This document shows, piece after piece, positions 11,272 through 26,200 of a DNA stretch of 64,000 nucleotides; position 1 is the stretch's first letter; every line of letters starts with the position of its first letter. The notes beneath the pieces were generated by a model. That model was given only the letters and a program-made list of their open reading frames with translations, had not been told where the DNA came from and made no database searches. The position numbers were made by a program, and so were the translations under genes. This DNA is from Chiridota heheva (Eukaryota > Echinodermata > Holothuroidea > Apodida > Chiridotidae), in NCBI GenBank assembly GCA_020152595.1, contig JAIGNY010002236.1, forward strand, positions 1,273,501 through 1,337,500, given 5' to 3'.

Positions 11272-14200
11272 GTAAGAGCATATCTATGTTTTGTATTTCT
11301 CAATAATTTAATTATTATCAGGCGCCATGCTTAACACAAGCTGGAGAGGGAGGCAATAATATTTTATAGATCAGCTATTTGTAAATTACTTTCATTTAAT
11401 ACAAAATGTAGCCCTCCTGGCTAATGATCCATACCCATAGAGGAAATCGAATTGAAGGGGGAGGGGGGGGGGGTAGTATTCATAGACATCAAAATAGATG
11501 ATACACACTAAAACTTTATCAGTGAAATGCCTTCAAAAGTGCTGAAATGTCAGTTTTGGGAGCTTTCATCACACAAACCTATGAAGTTTGACTTTTCAAT
11601 GTCCAAAACAATATTATTGCTCTGGCAGCAAATCCTTGCCTTTTGAGCTTATAGAACACTTTTTTAGAACAAATTCAATATGCTTTATGTAGGAGCTACA
11701 ATCTTGGACAAAACTGTTGGGACACTGGAGCTATTTTTTTACATCAATCTTGTAATTATCTGCAATATGTGATTTATTTTTAATTCTTCACCACATTCAA
11801 TGTTGAATTGAAGATACAATGTTGAATCAGCATTGATTTGTGCAAGAGAAGGGGGGGGGGTTGAATTATTCCAGGAAAAATTAGATCATACCTATATTCC
11901 AGGGACAAATTAGAGGATGACACAATTTGTTTTTCACACAATTTCAGATTGAAATAAAATAATACATTATTGATCATTTATTGGTGAGCATGCTGAGCAT
12001 AATGCGAACCTATGTAATGGAGATTATGTTCGGCCGGCCGTTTACAGATTTTTGTTGAGATTTCCTCAGAAATGTTAAAGTTTTTTGAGAATTCCCCAGA
12101 AAATGTTAAAGTTTCTTCGGAGTTCCTAAGAAAAAGTTAAAGTTTCTTCAGATATCCTTATGGAAGGTTAGAAATTCTTTACAAAATCTTAAAGTTTTTC
12201 ACAGACAATTAAGACAGATTGAAGACTAGTTTCCCTAAAAAGTCTATAAAACATTTGATATTTTCTTAGAAGATAACTGTAGAATGGTTTAATTTTCCAA
12301 TATTCTTCAGAGATCCTCAAGTCTCGCTCTCTTGTAGCACTGGAGATTTAAAATCCTTAAAATTCTTCAAAATATTTGGGCACCAACAGTTGTATCAGGC
12401 ATGATTATTAAACTCCACCTTTATTATTGTGGTCATTTGCATAAAGTTGCTACAGTATATGAACTGACCAGACTTTTTGATTTAGTATGCTTAGTCAGGG
12501 AGTGTGACAGGATGTGATTGCATATGGACATAGGGAGCGATGCCATGTGGGACATGGATGGGGGCCACAAATTTATTGTAGCAAATAATAAGACCACTTA
12601 TCTTGATTAAAATAACCACTCAACCACACAATAAGAACTTCATCCATTACCAATAATGATGCTCAACACCAACTTTCACAACAACTCAGGACCAACAGGA
12701 GAACAAATACAATGGAGCCATTGATAAGGGAAATTTGATCGTAATTACGTGTGGTTTTCAGAATGAAGAAAATAAAGAGGAAAAGTCTGACCCAACCTGC
12801 TTATGTATCAGGTCAGATCTGACTGTTTGAAGCTTTACGGAGCACAACAAGTAATGTTAATACCCTACAAGTAGGAAACTGTTTTGGCAAATACAAGTTA
12901 CGTGATACAATTTGTTTGACCAAGTGATCGCTTTGTCCCCCGCGCTGCTCCTAGTGCCTCAAAATTTTCAATGCGCGGCCGGCCTTTGATCTGACTTTAG
13001 TCAAAGACAAAAGATGTTGGTCATCAGTTTGATAATTGTCTTTATAGACCAGAAAAAGCACCCTTTTTGTGCAAAAATAAAATAAAAGGCCTAAACATAA
13101 TGTGCTCATCAACTTCCAAAAGAGAGTAAAACTTCCAATAACCTGGCTCCTGCTTTTGAGAAAGTAATTTTAAATCTAGATAAGGATAAATAATGATCTG
13201 ACTGTAGGACAGGGGTAAAGAAGCAGTTTTACATTGCACAAGATTACTAGAGATGAGAAAAAAGTCTTAACCTAGGATGGATGCCTGTAGTGCTATTAGT
13301 AGTAGTAAAATCAGAGATATGAATATTATGCTCATACCACATATCCAGTATAAAATCAAGTCTGTTCATAAACTCCTCTCTTACATAAATTTGTCATTAA
13401 ATTACCCCCTTTTTTGTCTAGATTTGAGTTGGAAATAAAGTTAAAGTTTAAAGTCTCCTCATATTATGACTTTCTGCCAAATTGTTGAAAAACTGATCTA
13501 AATTTGGGGCTTAGATGCAGGCTAATGTGAAAATATTCATACAAGTGGACACAATAAGAATTGTAAAGCGACCATCCTTATCAACCACAACATCTTAGCT
13601 TGCATTAAACATTATAATCCCCCTACTAACTTGAGAACCATGTGAGAAAAAGAAAACCTTATTCCCACCCATTTATTATTACAATTCATCGCTATGGGTA
13701 CTGTGTGACTCTTGAATACAATACAAATCTTTGTTTTGATTATTTAGAAACTCTATTTTTTTCTGTGTTTGCAGGGTTGTCTCAGATCTCTTGCATTATA
13801 AGTAATAACTTTAAGGTCTGCCATACAAAGTTTGAATTAAGGCAGTTTGCCTTGAACACAAAAGAAAGCATGGAAAAAGTTCCAACCTTGTGGACCTCAA
13901 TAATTTCAAGCTCGTGGACCTCAATAATTCCAACCTTGTGAAACTCAATAATTCCAACCTTGTGGACCTCAATAATTCCAACCTTGTGGGAATCAATAAT
14001 TCCAACCTTGTGGACCTCTATAATTCCAACCTTGTGGACCTTAATAATTCCAACCTTGTGGACCTCAATAATTCCAACCTTGTGGGACTCAATAATTCCA
14101 ACCTTGTGGACCTAAAAAATTCCAACCTTGTGGAACTCATAATTCCAATCTTGTGGACCTCAATAATTCCAACCTTGTGGACCTCAATAATTCCAACCTT

Positions 14201-17200
14201 GTGGACCTCAATAAATCCAACCTTGTGGACCTCAATAATTCCAACCTTGTGGACCTTAATAATTCCAACCTTGTGGACCTCAATAATTCCAACCTTGTGG
14301 ACCTCAATAATTCCAACCTTGTGGACCTCAATAATTCCAACCTTGTGGAACTCTATAATTCCAACCTTGTGGAACTTATTTATTCCAACTTTGTGGAACT
14401 CAATAATTCCAACCTTGTGGGACTCAATAATTCCAACTTGTGGACCTTAATTGCTTTCAACCTTGTGGAACTTATTTATGTGTGGCATCCTCTATACTTT
14501 CTTGTTTTTGACAGCAGAACTTAAAGTTTTTAGTGAATTTTCAAAGATGTGATTCTGCTCTCAAATTCTCAGATTCGTTCTCTTTCTCTGCCAATTTGTT
14601 TTTAAGTTCCATCTACACTCCCTTTGCCTGAAATTCAATGGCTTCTCCTAGATATGATTCCAATCTGGAAATGGACTGCTGTAAGTCTTTGAGAGTTTGT
14701 TTTACAGACTTTTGGAAGTTGACAATTGCAGCCATCCCAAACATTTCCTTGCCTAATCTGCTCTAAGGTTCTTCCTGTACATAGCACAATAGGGAGGAAC
14801 CTTGGGCAGTGGCTCTTGTTTGGTGCATGGAATCTTGTTTGTTGGTCAAGGGGTTAGCCTCTTGTTCCAGTTCCAGACATTATTTCCAAGATAGAATATT
14901 GCAAAAAATATCACGGCAAATGTTATAACGGATAAAAAAAACTAAAGATAAACTCCAGTTATAAGATTTTCACTATCTCTTTGAGATCAATGCAACTTTA
15001 GCCCACCATGCCTTAGACTCATTGTCATATATCTCATGTTCCTTGATGTGTTTGCTGTCTTTTCTTTTAAGATTCACATTGAGAAAGTACTAGAGGTGGA
15101 TGCAGTTCAGAAAAGATGGAGAGAAAAGCGTGGCCAAGCATCAATGGAGGGAGACATTGATAGGATGTATAAGAACTTCATTCCTCTACAGATACAAGAA
15201 CTCAAGAATCACTCAAATATCATCTCAGGTATGAGTAGACGTTGACATATGGAATAGAGGGGGTGCCGCCGGGTAACACAAAATTGAACCCAGAAAAATC
15301 AGTGTTTACTTTTTCTCGAAAAGAGGATGTCGGTAGATTTTGAGGCATTGATTAAATTGGTAGAATTTGGTCCAATTGAAAACTTGAACAAGCAAGGGTA
15401 GATCAGAAAATGTCATGCATGGTTGATGATCACCCTGGGGACAAATGCACCACATGTCCTTTTGGGTGGGTATTTTAGGGGTAAATATAGGGAACTCAAT
15501 TTAATGTATTTTTTAAGCTTGCATGGTATATCGGTTTGGGGCTGATTTATGTTTTATATATAAAAAAAATAGAAGTACAGACAGAAAAACCCAAATCACT
15601 GTACAAATATTCCAGAAGATGGTAGAAATTGGTTTTATTTCAATTAAAAGACAGTTCATGCTTTGTGTAAGAATGTATTTTGAAATATCTTTTGATATAT
15701 TTGTGAAAATATGTGATATATATGCAGAATAAGTTAATAATACTATTGAGAAATGAGTGGAAATATATAGTCATGAATGTTACATGTACCTGTAATAACA
15801 GGCTCGAATCCGCTCAATAATGTCTCTTTGTTTCTTCTTTCTGGGCTAAAATTTCCATGAACACAACAACTGTACCTTCATTTGTTATAATGCCTTTTAT
15901 TTTAAGTCCTTAACATTCTCTTTAGAGTCCTTTAGTCTTGTAAAATACTTTGTTATTTTATTATAAATCTTGGTGTTATTTTATTATAAATCTTGGTGAT
16001 AACAATATCGCAAATCGCAAGACCATTCACTCATAAATTCACAACCAACCCCGCCCTACTGTATATGTACTGTACAAGATTACATTCACTATAAGTTACA
16101 ACACATATTGTGTATGGGCGATGGCCTCTGGATATGAAACTTATGAATAAATATCATGACTCACCAGAATAAAGAAGTTAAAACGCTTACGACGTGTTGA
16201 GAGCAACGTGATTTCCTATCCTTTCTATTCTGATTATTCTCTACCATGCACTTTTCCACCTAAAGTGTGGTATTTTTCTCCAACATGACTAAACGCTTTT
16301 GCCTTGACCTTGACTTTCTCTCCCCCCCGTGACCTACCTGCTTCCTCCATGGACCATTCCTCAGCCCTAGTCCCCAAACTTGTAATTATTTAAGCTACCA
16401 ACAAACCAGACAGTTTCAAAAGGGTTTGCCCCCTTCCTCATCCACAAGGCGCTCAACAGCCTTGTTGGTACCCTCCCCAAGGTTTCTACCCTCAGATCCG
16501 GTGATCTCCTGGTGCATTGCACCAGGGACACTCAAGCCACCACCTTCCTCACCATCAACCCTAGCTAATGCCGATATCAACATAACAGTCACTCCCCACC
16601 ATTCCCTGAACTCCAGCAAAGGTATCATCAGAACCAGGGACCTTGCCTGCTTGACCAATAAAAACCTCGTTGAGGAACTTGCCAACCAACACATCACTGA
16701 GGCCTGTTGTCTCATCCTCAAGAGAGACGGTGCCGAAACACTCACCAATCCCATCTTCCTGACTTTTGCCACACCAACTTTCCCCTCCCACATCATTGCC
16801 AGCTATCTGAGAATCCTAGTCACCCCTACATTCCCAACCCTCTCCACTGTCATAAGTGCCAGAGGTATAGCCTTGGAAAAAACTCCTGCCGCAGCCAAGC
16901 GCACTGTGGCAACTGTGGAGCCTCAGACCATGACCAATTGTGACAGTACTCACTGAGTCAACCATCCCTCCTTTAAAAACTACCCCACCTGGTTTCAGGA
17001 AAAACAGATAACTAAACTGAAACCCCTTAATCCCAGCACCACTCACCCAGAAGCCAAGAAGCAATTCCTTGTTTCCCTCCACACCAAGCCTTCCTACTCA
17101 AGTGCAGTCTCCTCAAACACCAAAACCGCCCCTCCTAACACAACTAAAACTGACTCACATGCCCAAACCAACCTCACCTGGCTCTTCTTACTGAGTCCTA

Positions 17201-20200
17201 AGCCCATCACCCCTACCCCAACACCTGAAATGCCATCACGCTCAAGCCAACCTGGCCAACAAATCAACAAACAGCCCACCATCCAAACCCACACATATGA
17301 CACATGGATTGTTCGAATACCGAACCCACTTATTGTCCAATTTTCAAAAACAACTGCTCCCAAAGAAACAGGGACAGGTCCAAAGAATAAACAAGCCAAC
17401 CCAGACCCAACAGATCTTCCTCCAGATAACCCCCTGCCTCTTAATGGCATACAACAGAAACAATTACAATAACATTCACAACATTATACAATGGAACATC
17501 AGGAGCCTTAAGGCCAACTCAAAAGAAATTTACCTTCTAGCCACCACCTTCAACCTGGTTATCTTCTGCCTTCAAGAAACCTTCCTGAAAATCACTGACC
17601 ATTATTCCCTCAATAACTTCTCTTGCTACCATAAACATCAAGATGATGCCGACAGGGCCTGTGGGGGCATTTCCATCTTGTTAGACAAGATATCCCACAC
17701 AGCCCTATTTATGTGAACACCACATTCAGGCCATCTGTATCTCATATCTCCCTCCACAAAACCTTTACTCTTTGCAATATCTATCTCCCCCAATGCCAAC
17801 ATTCAGCCAACTAGCCTTAACAACCTCATCTCTCAGCTCCCCTTTCATCCTTCTTGGTGACTTCAACCCCCTTTGGGGCTCCAATACTACCACCCTCAAA
17901 GGCAAGCTCATCGAAAACACTCTGTAACAGCACAGCCTCTCTTTGCTCATCACTAACTCTCCCCGACCTACCTTCACCCTGTCACAGGCTCCCTCACCTG
18001 TATTGACCTGTCTATCTGTTCCCCCAACCTCCTCCTTGATTTTAGCTGGAGGGTCACTGCTGCCCTCTGTGGTAGTGACCATTACCCTCTCCTAATTCAC
18101 TCCAACCTTCACACCCCCACAGACCACATCCCCAACTGGAACCTTAAAAAGCCAATTGGCCCCTTTTTAAAACCCTCTGCAATTCTTACCTCTCCCCCAT
18201 CTCTTTTGAGGGTGAGGATCCAATATCAAACTTCAGTATCATCCTAATCAACATCGCCACCTGCTCCATTCCCAAAACCCCTAACCACCCCCAATCCCTG
18301 GTTTAACAATGACTGCAAAAATGCCATCAAGAACAGGAAAAAAGCCCTCAGAAACTTCAAATCAAATCCGACCACCCTCAACCTCTTCCACATCAGCCGT
18401 GCCAATGCCAGGCGCACTATTAAGGACAGTAAAACCAATACTTGGAACAACTTCATCTCTTCTCTCACCACCAACACCCCCACAACGAAGAAGATTTGGA
18501 GAATGGTACAACTTCCACGGCAGGATGGGCAAGTCTCCCATCTCCCATCTCTCCTGGAATGGTAATCTGCTCACTGGGAAAAAGGATAACGCTAACCGCC
18601 TCGCTGCCTCTTTCAGCAACATCTCATCCTCGGCCAACTACTCAAAGCTTTCAAAGCCAAAAAAGCTTGCAACGAAACCTGGAGTATTACCTTTCCATCC
18701 AACAACACCGAGAGCTACAACATCCCTCTCACCCTATCTAAATTAAAGCAAGCCATCCACGATGCTGGCTGGACCTCCAAGAGCCCAGATAACATCCCCT
18801 ACCAGTTCCTGAAACACCTCCCCAATAAGGCCACTGCTACCCTTCTCACCATCCTCAACCACATTTCCTTTCCCCTTATCTGAAGTACAGCTTAAGCTAT
18901 CATCACCCCTTCCCCAAATTGGGACAGCACCGACCCCTCCAGCTATTGCCCTCACTTGCTGTCTCTGTAAAATTATGGATCATTAACCAGAGACTTAACT
19001 GGTTCTTTGAGAATAACAGGATCTTCTCCCCTCTGTAAAATTATGGATCATTAACCAGAGACTTAATTGGTTCCTTGAAAACAACAGGATTTTCTCCCCT
19101 TACCAAACCGGCTTCCGGAAATGTTGCAATACCTTGGACCAGTTAACCATGCTCGACACCACTATCTGGTAATCCTTTGCAGAAAAGGAATACCGCATTG
19201 CCATCTTTTTTTGACCTCGAGAAAGCTTTCGACACTACTTGGAAATAAGGCATTACTCGCAAGCTTCACACCATCAGCCTCGGAGGCCACCTCACCATCT
19301 TTATTCAAAACTTCCTCTCACCCAGGCACTTCCAAGTTTGTATTGGCCACACCCTCTCCAACCCCTACCCCCAAGAAGAGGACGTCCCCCAAAGCAGCAT
19401 CCTCTCTTCAACCTGAGCATTAACAACATCACAGATAAACTTGGCCCCAACATCAAATGTGCCCTCTACGTGGAGACTTCACCATCTTCTAATCCTCCCC
19501 TAGCTTTCTCTCATTGAAAATAGACTCCAACTTAGCCTCAATCGGCTGCAAGACTGGTGCAACAATAACGGTTTTAAATTCTCCAAAGACAAGACGGTCT
19601 GCATGCACTGTCATTTCAACAACCTCCGCTCTAATCTGAACCTTGTGTTCAATGATAATGGTATCCCTAAAGTTGACCACACTAAGTTCCTGGGTTTAAC
19701 CCTAGACCCCAAGCTCTCTTACAAGCAACACATCACCAACCTGAAACAGAAATGCAACAGCTCCCTCAACATTCTCTGCCTCCTTTCCAACACCACTTGG
19801 GGTGTGAACCGCCATGCTTTCCTCAAAATCTTCAGGCTCACCATTTGTGCCAAGCTTGACTAAGGCAATATTGTATACTGTGTTGCTCACAACTCATACC
19901 TCAACCACATCAACACCATCTAAATTGAAATCCTAAGGCTTTGTCTAGGTGCCTACAGGACCTCCCCAATCACCAGCCTTCACATTGAAGCCAACGAACC
20001 CCCCTTCCTGCTAAGCTGTAGAAAGCTGAGCCTTTCCTACACTTTTAGAGCCCTCACCAACACCCAAAATCCTGTCTACAACCTCATTAGGTATCCCAAT
20101 TTCTCCACGCCCTTTGATAGAACTAAAACCCTATCCCTCCCTTTAGCTTACACATCAAACCCAACCTTCATTATCTCAGCATCAACCCTGACACTCTCAG

Positions 20201-23200
20201 CACCTTCTCTGGGCCCACTTTTCCTCCCTTGGCTACCCCCTCCCTTCCATCCACCTGGGCCTCTCCACTCATCACCAAACCCAAACCCACCCCAACCTCT
20301 TCATCAAGCTCCTCAACCAAATCAAAGACCAACTCTCAAACTACAACTCTATCTATAGTGATGGTTTTAAGGAAGGCGACAAGAAAGCTGCTGCTGCTGC
20401 TGTCATTCAAGATATCACCCTCAGTAGCAGGCTTCCCAACTACTCATCCATCTTCTCAGCCAGACCATCCTGCTCACCCTCAACTCTCAACTGTATTGAG
20501 TACTCCCCGCTCAGCCACTTTGCCATCTTCTCAGACTCAAAGTCTTCTTTACTAACCTTAAGTGGGATAACCCCACAACCCACCGCCTCCATAAACTGTC
20601 CCCCCCCCCCCCTCCTGATCTGCAGGAAAAGTATTGCTTTCTTCTGGATACCAGCCATATTGGTATCCTTGGTAATGACAGAGCTGATTCAGCCGCTAAG
20701 CTTGCCATCAACTTCCCCCAACCCCCCTCTCTGACATCAAACCGCTTATCGTTTTCCTTGTTCGTGACTGCTGGCAAGCCTCAAGGGACTCTAAATTGAT
20801 AACAAATTCCACGGATCCAGCCCACCATTCCGACAAACCCATCATTCACAATCTCTCCTGTATCAACAACGTCCACATTACCTGCCTTAAAATAGGTCAC
20901 ACCCACCTCACTCACTCCCACCTTCTTACTTATTGGCTCCTCTACCCCTCTGCAACAATTGCCATTGCCCCCTCACAGTCAACCACGTCCTGCTTGCCTT
21001 CCCCTGTACAACCTCTCCAAAGCTTCCCTCACCCCTCACAACTCCATAGCCGAGCTCTTCTAGAACCCCCCCTCCCCCTGATAAAAGTATCTCCTTCCTT
21101 CATCATGCCTCCCTCTACAACCATATTTAGTCCTCCTCTCCCACCCCCATCTACCTACTTGTTTTACATCCCTGCACTTCCTCTTTTGATCCCAGCTTCC
21201 CTGGCTCTTAGTCACCATACTTCTCTCAGACTCATATTTTCTTTTCTTCTTTTCTCTGGAGTGATCTAACCTCTCAGGCACAATTTGACCCTCGCTGTTG
21301 TGGTGCTGTTAAGCTCTCATCAAACAAATAAACACGAGCATGAGTTCTGCATGTAGTAACTCGGAAAGTGTTCTCATTGGTCGAAAAAGTTAACTTTATT
21401 CTCGCTGTATGTAAATTAGCGCAAGGGGTGATTTTTTTCCATGCACCAGTAACAAGTTCACTGTGTGTACCATTTTAAGTTGGCAGGATTTATATCTTGT
21501 TTACTTGCTGATGATTTGTTCTTTAGCGTTAAGAATAGGATTATATAGTTTACTTTGACTAGTGAGGATTGAGATGTAGCTAAGTTAGCAGGATTGATAT
21601 GTTTTTCACTTGCCATTAATTTGTTCCTTGATGCTGTGTATCAGTTTCAAAAGTTTTTTAAAGTTTGAATCTGGGAAAGACCGTCACTGTAAATAGCATG
21701 GTTTAGAGGAGTGAAATTGCATGATTGTTATGAAAGATAAATTATCCCCATGCTATCAGTATCACTTACCAAGAAGCTGGTATGATTCACAATTAGATCG
21801 CAAGAGAAAATGACCATTTATCCCCTCAAAAGTTTGTTTTCCTTCCCGATCTTATTTTCATGTGTAAATTTGTACAACAGTCCTGGTCAAAATTGTTCAG
21901 ATTTTCAAAAACCGAAAGATTTCATTTAATTTGTTTTGAAAAATCTTCAGAGTGCCTAAGAATTGATTTTACCTGGGTGTACATGTGCGGCCTGTGTTGT
22001 AAATATAATATATATTTTTTTTTATAGCTCCTTGCTGAAACAAAGTCTGGTTTAAGTACAGAGTACAATGTAATTCAATTTAATTTTCAATCCTGATGTA
22101 TTCAAATCACGTATCGTATTATTTGTATAGAGATTGCAGGTACTACACTTTTATTTTTCATTTTGATGAACAAAATATGAATTTGGTGGTGAGTGGGACA
22201 CTACTTTTTATTAAAAGGGCATTTTCTTTTCTGTACACTCCCATTCAAGCAGTTTTGGCAAATACCATATAAGGCTATATGGCGGGACCCTTTGGAGGCT
22301 TAAGTATAATAGAAAATGCCACTGCCATGCACAAACGGGGCCAATTTAAAGTAAAAGCATAGCAAGAATGATTATTGAAATTGAAAAATAACATGCAGAG
22401 AGAGAGGTAAGCATGATTAATGAGTTTTTTTTTGGTTGAATTATATATTTTGTAGCTATGCTTAATGTTTGAAAGAAATCTTGAGTATCAAGTGGGTAGG
22501 ATCTCAACTGTAAGATTTTCCCACCATAGGCTATATGCAAATCAGCAACAATTGTACTGTGTGGTCAATTATACGATGGCTAGCATCGCATCGTAAAATG
22601 ATACATTTAGAGGCTTAATTTGTGTTTTACAACTATCCGACAAATTTCTTTTTTTTTTACATGAAAGAAAATTGAAATTATGATTATGAATAGAAATCGT
22701 GAGCAAATAAGGGCATGTAGATTGCCTGTTGACACAGTCTTTTTCATAACATTTTTACGTGGCTGGCTTGGAACATCGAGAATTGTTTACTGCTTTCTGG
22801 ACCTAGACTGACGAATGGGTAAAATCGGCATCATTTGAGGGCAAATGGGGTAATAAAATCACTTCACACGCAAACAACATTAAAGTTTATTATGATATTT
22901 TATTTATCAATGCCTCAATTATCATTTTCAACATTATTTACAGAAAATACTGTGATACAAACATTGTTAGCTGCTATCATATAACAGTGCATGTAGTTAC
23001 TATAATGCACTTTAGGTTTATGCTCATTTACATTAAGGGTGAAAAACCAGTTTTCCAGTTGAAACCGGTTTTGTTTTGGAAACCGACCTGTTTCATGTCG
23101 GGGCAAACCGTGCAAGCTTAGCATTTATGAAAGATAAAGGAAAAATTGATGGGTTTTAAAGAAGGGAGGTCTCCCCCTCCCTTGTTTGGATCTGCCATGG

Positions 23201-26200
23201 AAGTTGTTTTGCTGTTTAGGAATTGTGTTGTGTGCAATTTTCTGGTTATAATTTATGCTTCTGTTATATTCAAGCACCTCCAATACAACAATCTATGCAA
23301 GCAATGCCCCTCTTCAAAGAGGTGCATGGTATCATTGATGTAGGAAGCGGGGGATATGGGTACAATATCCCCGAATAGTGCAACTTCAGACAGATATACC
23401 AACATTCGGGCAGGTATAATTTTGGGATAGTGTAACTAAAGTTACATTTTTTAGTGGTTGCCATTTGTCCCCGCTTGTCAAGGTATTTACGAGTTTCGGG
23501 ACGTGTTTGACATGAATGATAGAAAAAAGAAGAAAATCAGTTGCAAAGCTCGTAATCAAATCCGTAAAAAACTATAACCCAGATGAACACCTAATGGATT
23601 AAAATTTGCCTACAACTTTCCAGGTGAGGTCCAGAGCTCCCATATATATCTTCAATGAATGCAGTAGCAGATGCTGGATTTTGCGATGCTATTTGAGAAC
23701 TTTCTCAAATTCATCAAAGAAATGAACAACGTGTTTGCGATATAACGATAGGTTATATTCATTACTGTGGTACCTGCATTTAAGACAAAAGATATGCACA
23801 GATAATTATATTAAGTGTGGCAAGTGAAAAACACAAAAGCTATATCTCACACATGAATACTACTCTAATGATAATGTGATATACAATTATGTACTGCACT
23901 ACACACATTTTCTACTGAAATTATGCACTTTCCAAATTTCGTAGTTCTTTGTGCATGTAATGTCATATCATAATACTGCAGTGCTGTAGTAATGATGATG
24001 TACTGCAGTGCTGTAGTATTGATGATGTACTGCAGTGCTGTAGTAATGATGATGTACTGCAGTGCTGTAGTAATGATGATGTACTGCAGTGCTGTAGTAA
24101 TGATGATGTACTGCAGTGCTGTAGTAATGATGATGTACTGCTGTGCTATAATCTTGGACAAAATTAGTTGTCACATTTTTAAGCCCCTATGATACCCAGC
24201 CTTAATGTTGGAGTTGAAGAGGATCATCCCAGGGTGCTTTCGTTCCAAGCAACATTGAAATGGGGTACAAGGGGAAAAGTGAGGCAACAATTTTGTCCTA
24301 GGTTGTAGCTAAGGCTTGTAGTTTGTAGATCAAGGTAAATTCTCCATGGTGTGGAAAAGTTTACAAATAAGTGTACAAACTCTGTGTAATGCCTGTTTTA
24401 TTCTATGGATGTGAGACAGGTAGAAAGTGCCTACCAGCAATCATACTGTTGCAAATTGATACCATACACATATTTTTCTTATTTCAATTTTCTTCTCAGG
24501 TGTTTTACAAACAGTGCATAAACTCCGAAACGAATACAAGTTAAAGATTGGGTCATCAACAGGGTTTGTGACAGAAATAATGAATGAGCTATTGCCATTA
24601 GCGGCTGCGCAGGGTTTTGAGCCAGATTTCTGTGCGACTGCTGACATGGTGCCACAGGCTAGGCCGCTTCCTAACCTGGTTTGGTTAAATTGTATTCAAT
24701 TATGCATTCATCCTATTCAGGCTGTTGTGAAGGTAAAGTAGTGGTTGTTTTTTTATCTCTGTTTTGTTATTCTGTTGGTCAGCAAAGACCACTTACACAA
24801 TTCTGTTGGTCAGCAAAGACCACTTACACAGAATTTAAAGGTTATATGAAACTGGTGTCTAATAGTTGCATGTAGGACAAAGACAAGTTATAACTCTGTG
24901 GGGCTCCAATACCACTACCACCCCCAGAGGCAAGCTCGTTGAAAACACTCTTTAACAGCACAGCCTCTCCTTGCTCAACACTAATTCCCCTACCTACCTT
25001 CACCCTGCCACAGGCTCCCTTACCTGTATGGACTCGTCTATCTGTTCCCCCAACCACCTTGATTTTATCTGGAAGGTCACTGCTGATCTGTGTGGTAGTG
25101 ACCATTACCCTCTCCTAATTCACTTGGAACAAGTTCATCTCTTCTCTCACCACCAACACCCCCACTAAGAAGATTTGGAGAATGGTTATCAGCTTCCACG
25201 GCAGGGTGGACAAGTCTCCCATCTCTCCTGGAATGGTAACCTTCTCACTGCAAAAATGGACATTGTTAACCACCTCGCCGCCTCTTTCAGCAACATTTTG
25301 TCCTCAGCCAACTACCCCAATGCTTTCAAAACCAAAAAAGCTTGCGATGAAACCCGGAATATCACCTTTCCCTCCGACAACTCTGAGAGCTACAACACCC
25401 CTCTCACCCTTTCTGGATTAAACCAAGCCATCCAAGACACTGGCTGCACCTCCAAGGGCCCAGATAACATCCCCTACCAGTTCCTGAAACACCTCCCAAC
25501 AAGACCACCACTACCCTACTCACCATCGTCAACCACATTTGGTTCTCACACTCCTTTCCTCCTATCTGGAGGACAGCTATTGTCGCACCCATCCCTAAAC
25601 CGGGGAAAAACAGTACCGACCCCTCCAGCTACTGCCCCATCGCCCTCACCTGCTGTCTGTAAAATTATGGAAAAGATCATTAACCAGAGACTAAACTGGT
25701 TCCTTGAGACCAACAGAATCCTCTCCCTCACCAAAGCAACTTCCGGAAACGTTGCAATACCCTAGACTAGTTAATTACGCTCGACATTGCTATCCGGGAA
25801 TCCTTTGAAAAAAAGGAACACCTCATTGCCATTTTTTTGACCTCAAGAAAGCTTTCGACACTACTTGAAAATACGGCATTATCCGCAAACTTTACACCAA
25901 TGGCCTCAGAGGCCACCTCCTTATCTTTATTCAAAACTTCCTCTCACCCAGTAAGTTCAAAGTTTGTGTTGGCCACACCCTCTTAACCCCTACCCCCAAG
26001 AAGAGGGCATTCCCCAGTGCAGCGTTCTCTCCCCCACTCTCTTCAACCTGAGCATTAACGACATCATGGACAACCTTGGCCCCAACATCAAACGTACCCT
26101 CCACGTGGACGACTTTACCATCTTCTACTCCTCCCCTAGCTTTCCTCTTGTCGAAAATAGGCTCCGTCTTAGCCTCAACCAGCTGCAAGTCTGGTGCAAC

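Larger units (their letters stand above)
11272..15071 (+). other. phnX intron 1
   Basis: GT-AG intron of 3.8 kb. It holds an interspersed element (11981-12560), a G-run tract near 11460-11473, the 24-bp minisatellite at 13885-14490 and otherwise unremarkable AT-rich DNA. No additional exon was recognised. Confidence 0.85.
16400..21330 (+). mobile_element. near-full-length defective LINE, copy B
   Basis: A 5-kb non-LTR retrotransposon. It reads in order: a gag-like ORF with zinc knuckles, an apurinic-type endonuclease, reverse transcriptase and RNase H, then a short 3' UTR ending in CTCTCATCAAACAAATAAAC. This order with an RNase H domain is typical of the I superfamily (for example I, Nimb or Ingi groups); the exact clade is not assignable by eye. 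Frameshifts and stops interrupt every domain. The 5' boundary is uncertain by about 150 bp. It is inserted in the sense orientation in phnX intron 2. Confidence 0.9.
15229..24499 (+). other. phnX intron 2
   Basis: GT-AG intron of 9.27 kb that contains LINE copy B and the 27-bp minisatellite. 21330-23970 is AT-rich with no exon or named element recognised. Confidence 0.85.

Noticed and set aside
13890..14524. 186-, 123- and 67-codon open frames on both strands
   Set aside because: Products of a 24-bp repeat that happens to be stop-free in multiple frames.
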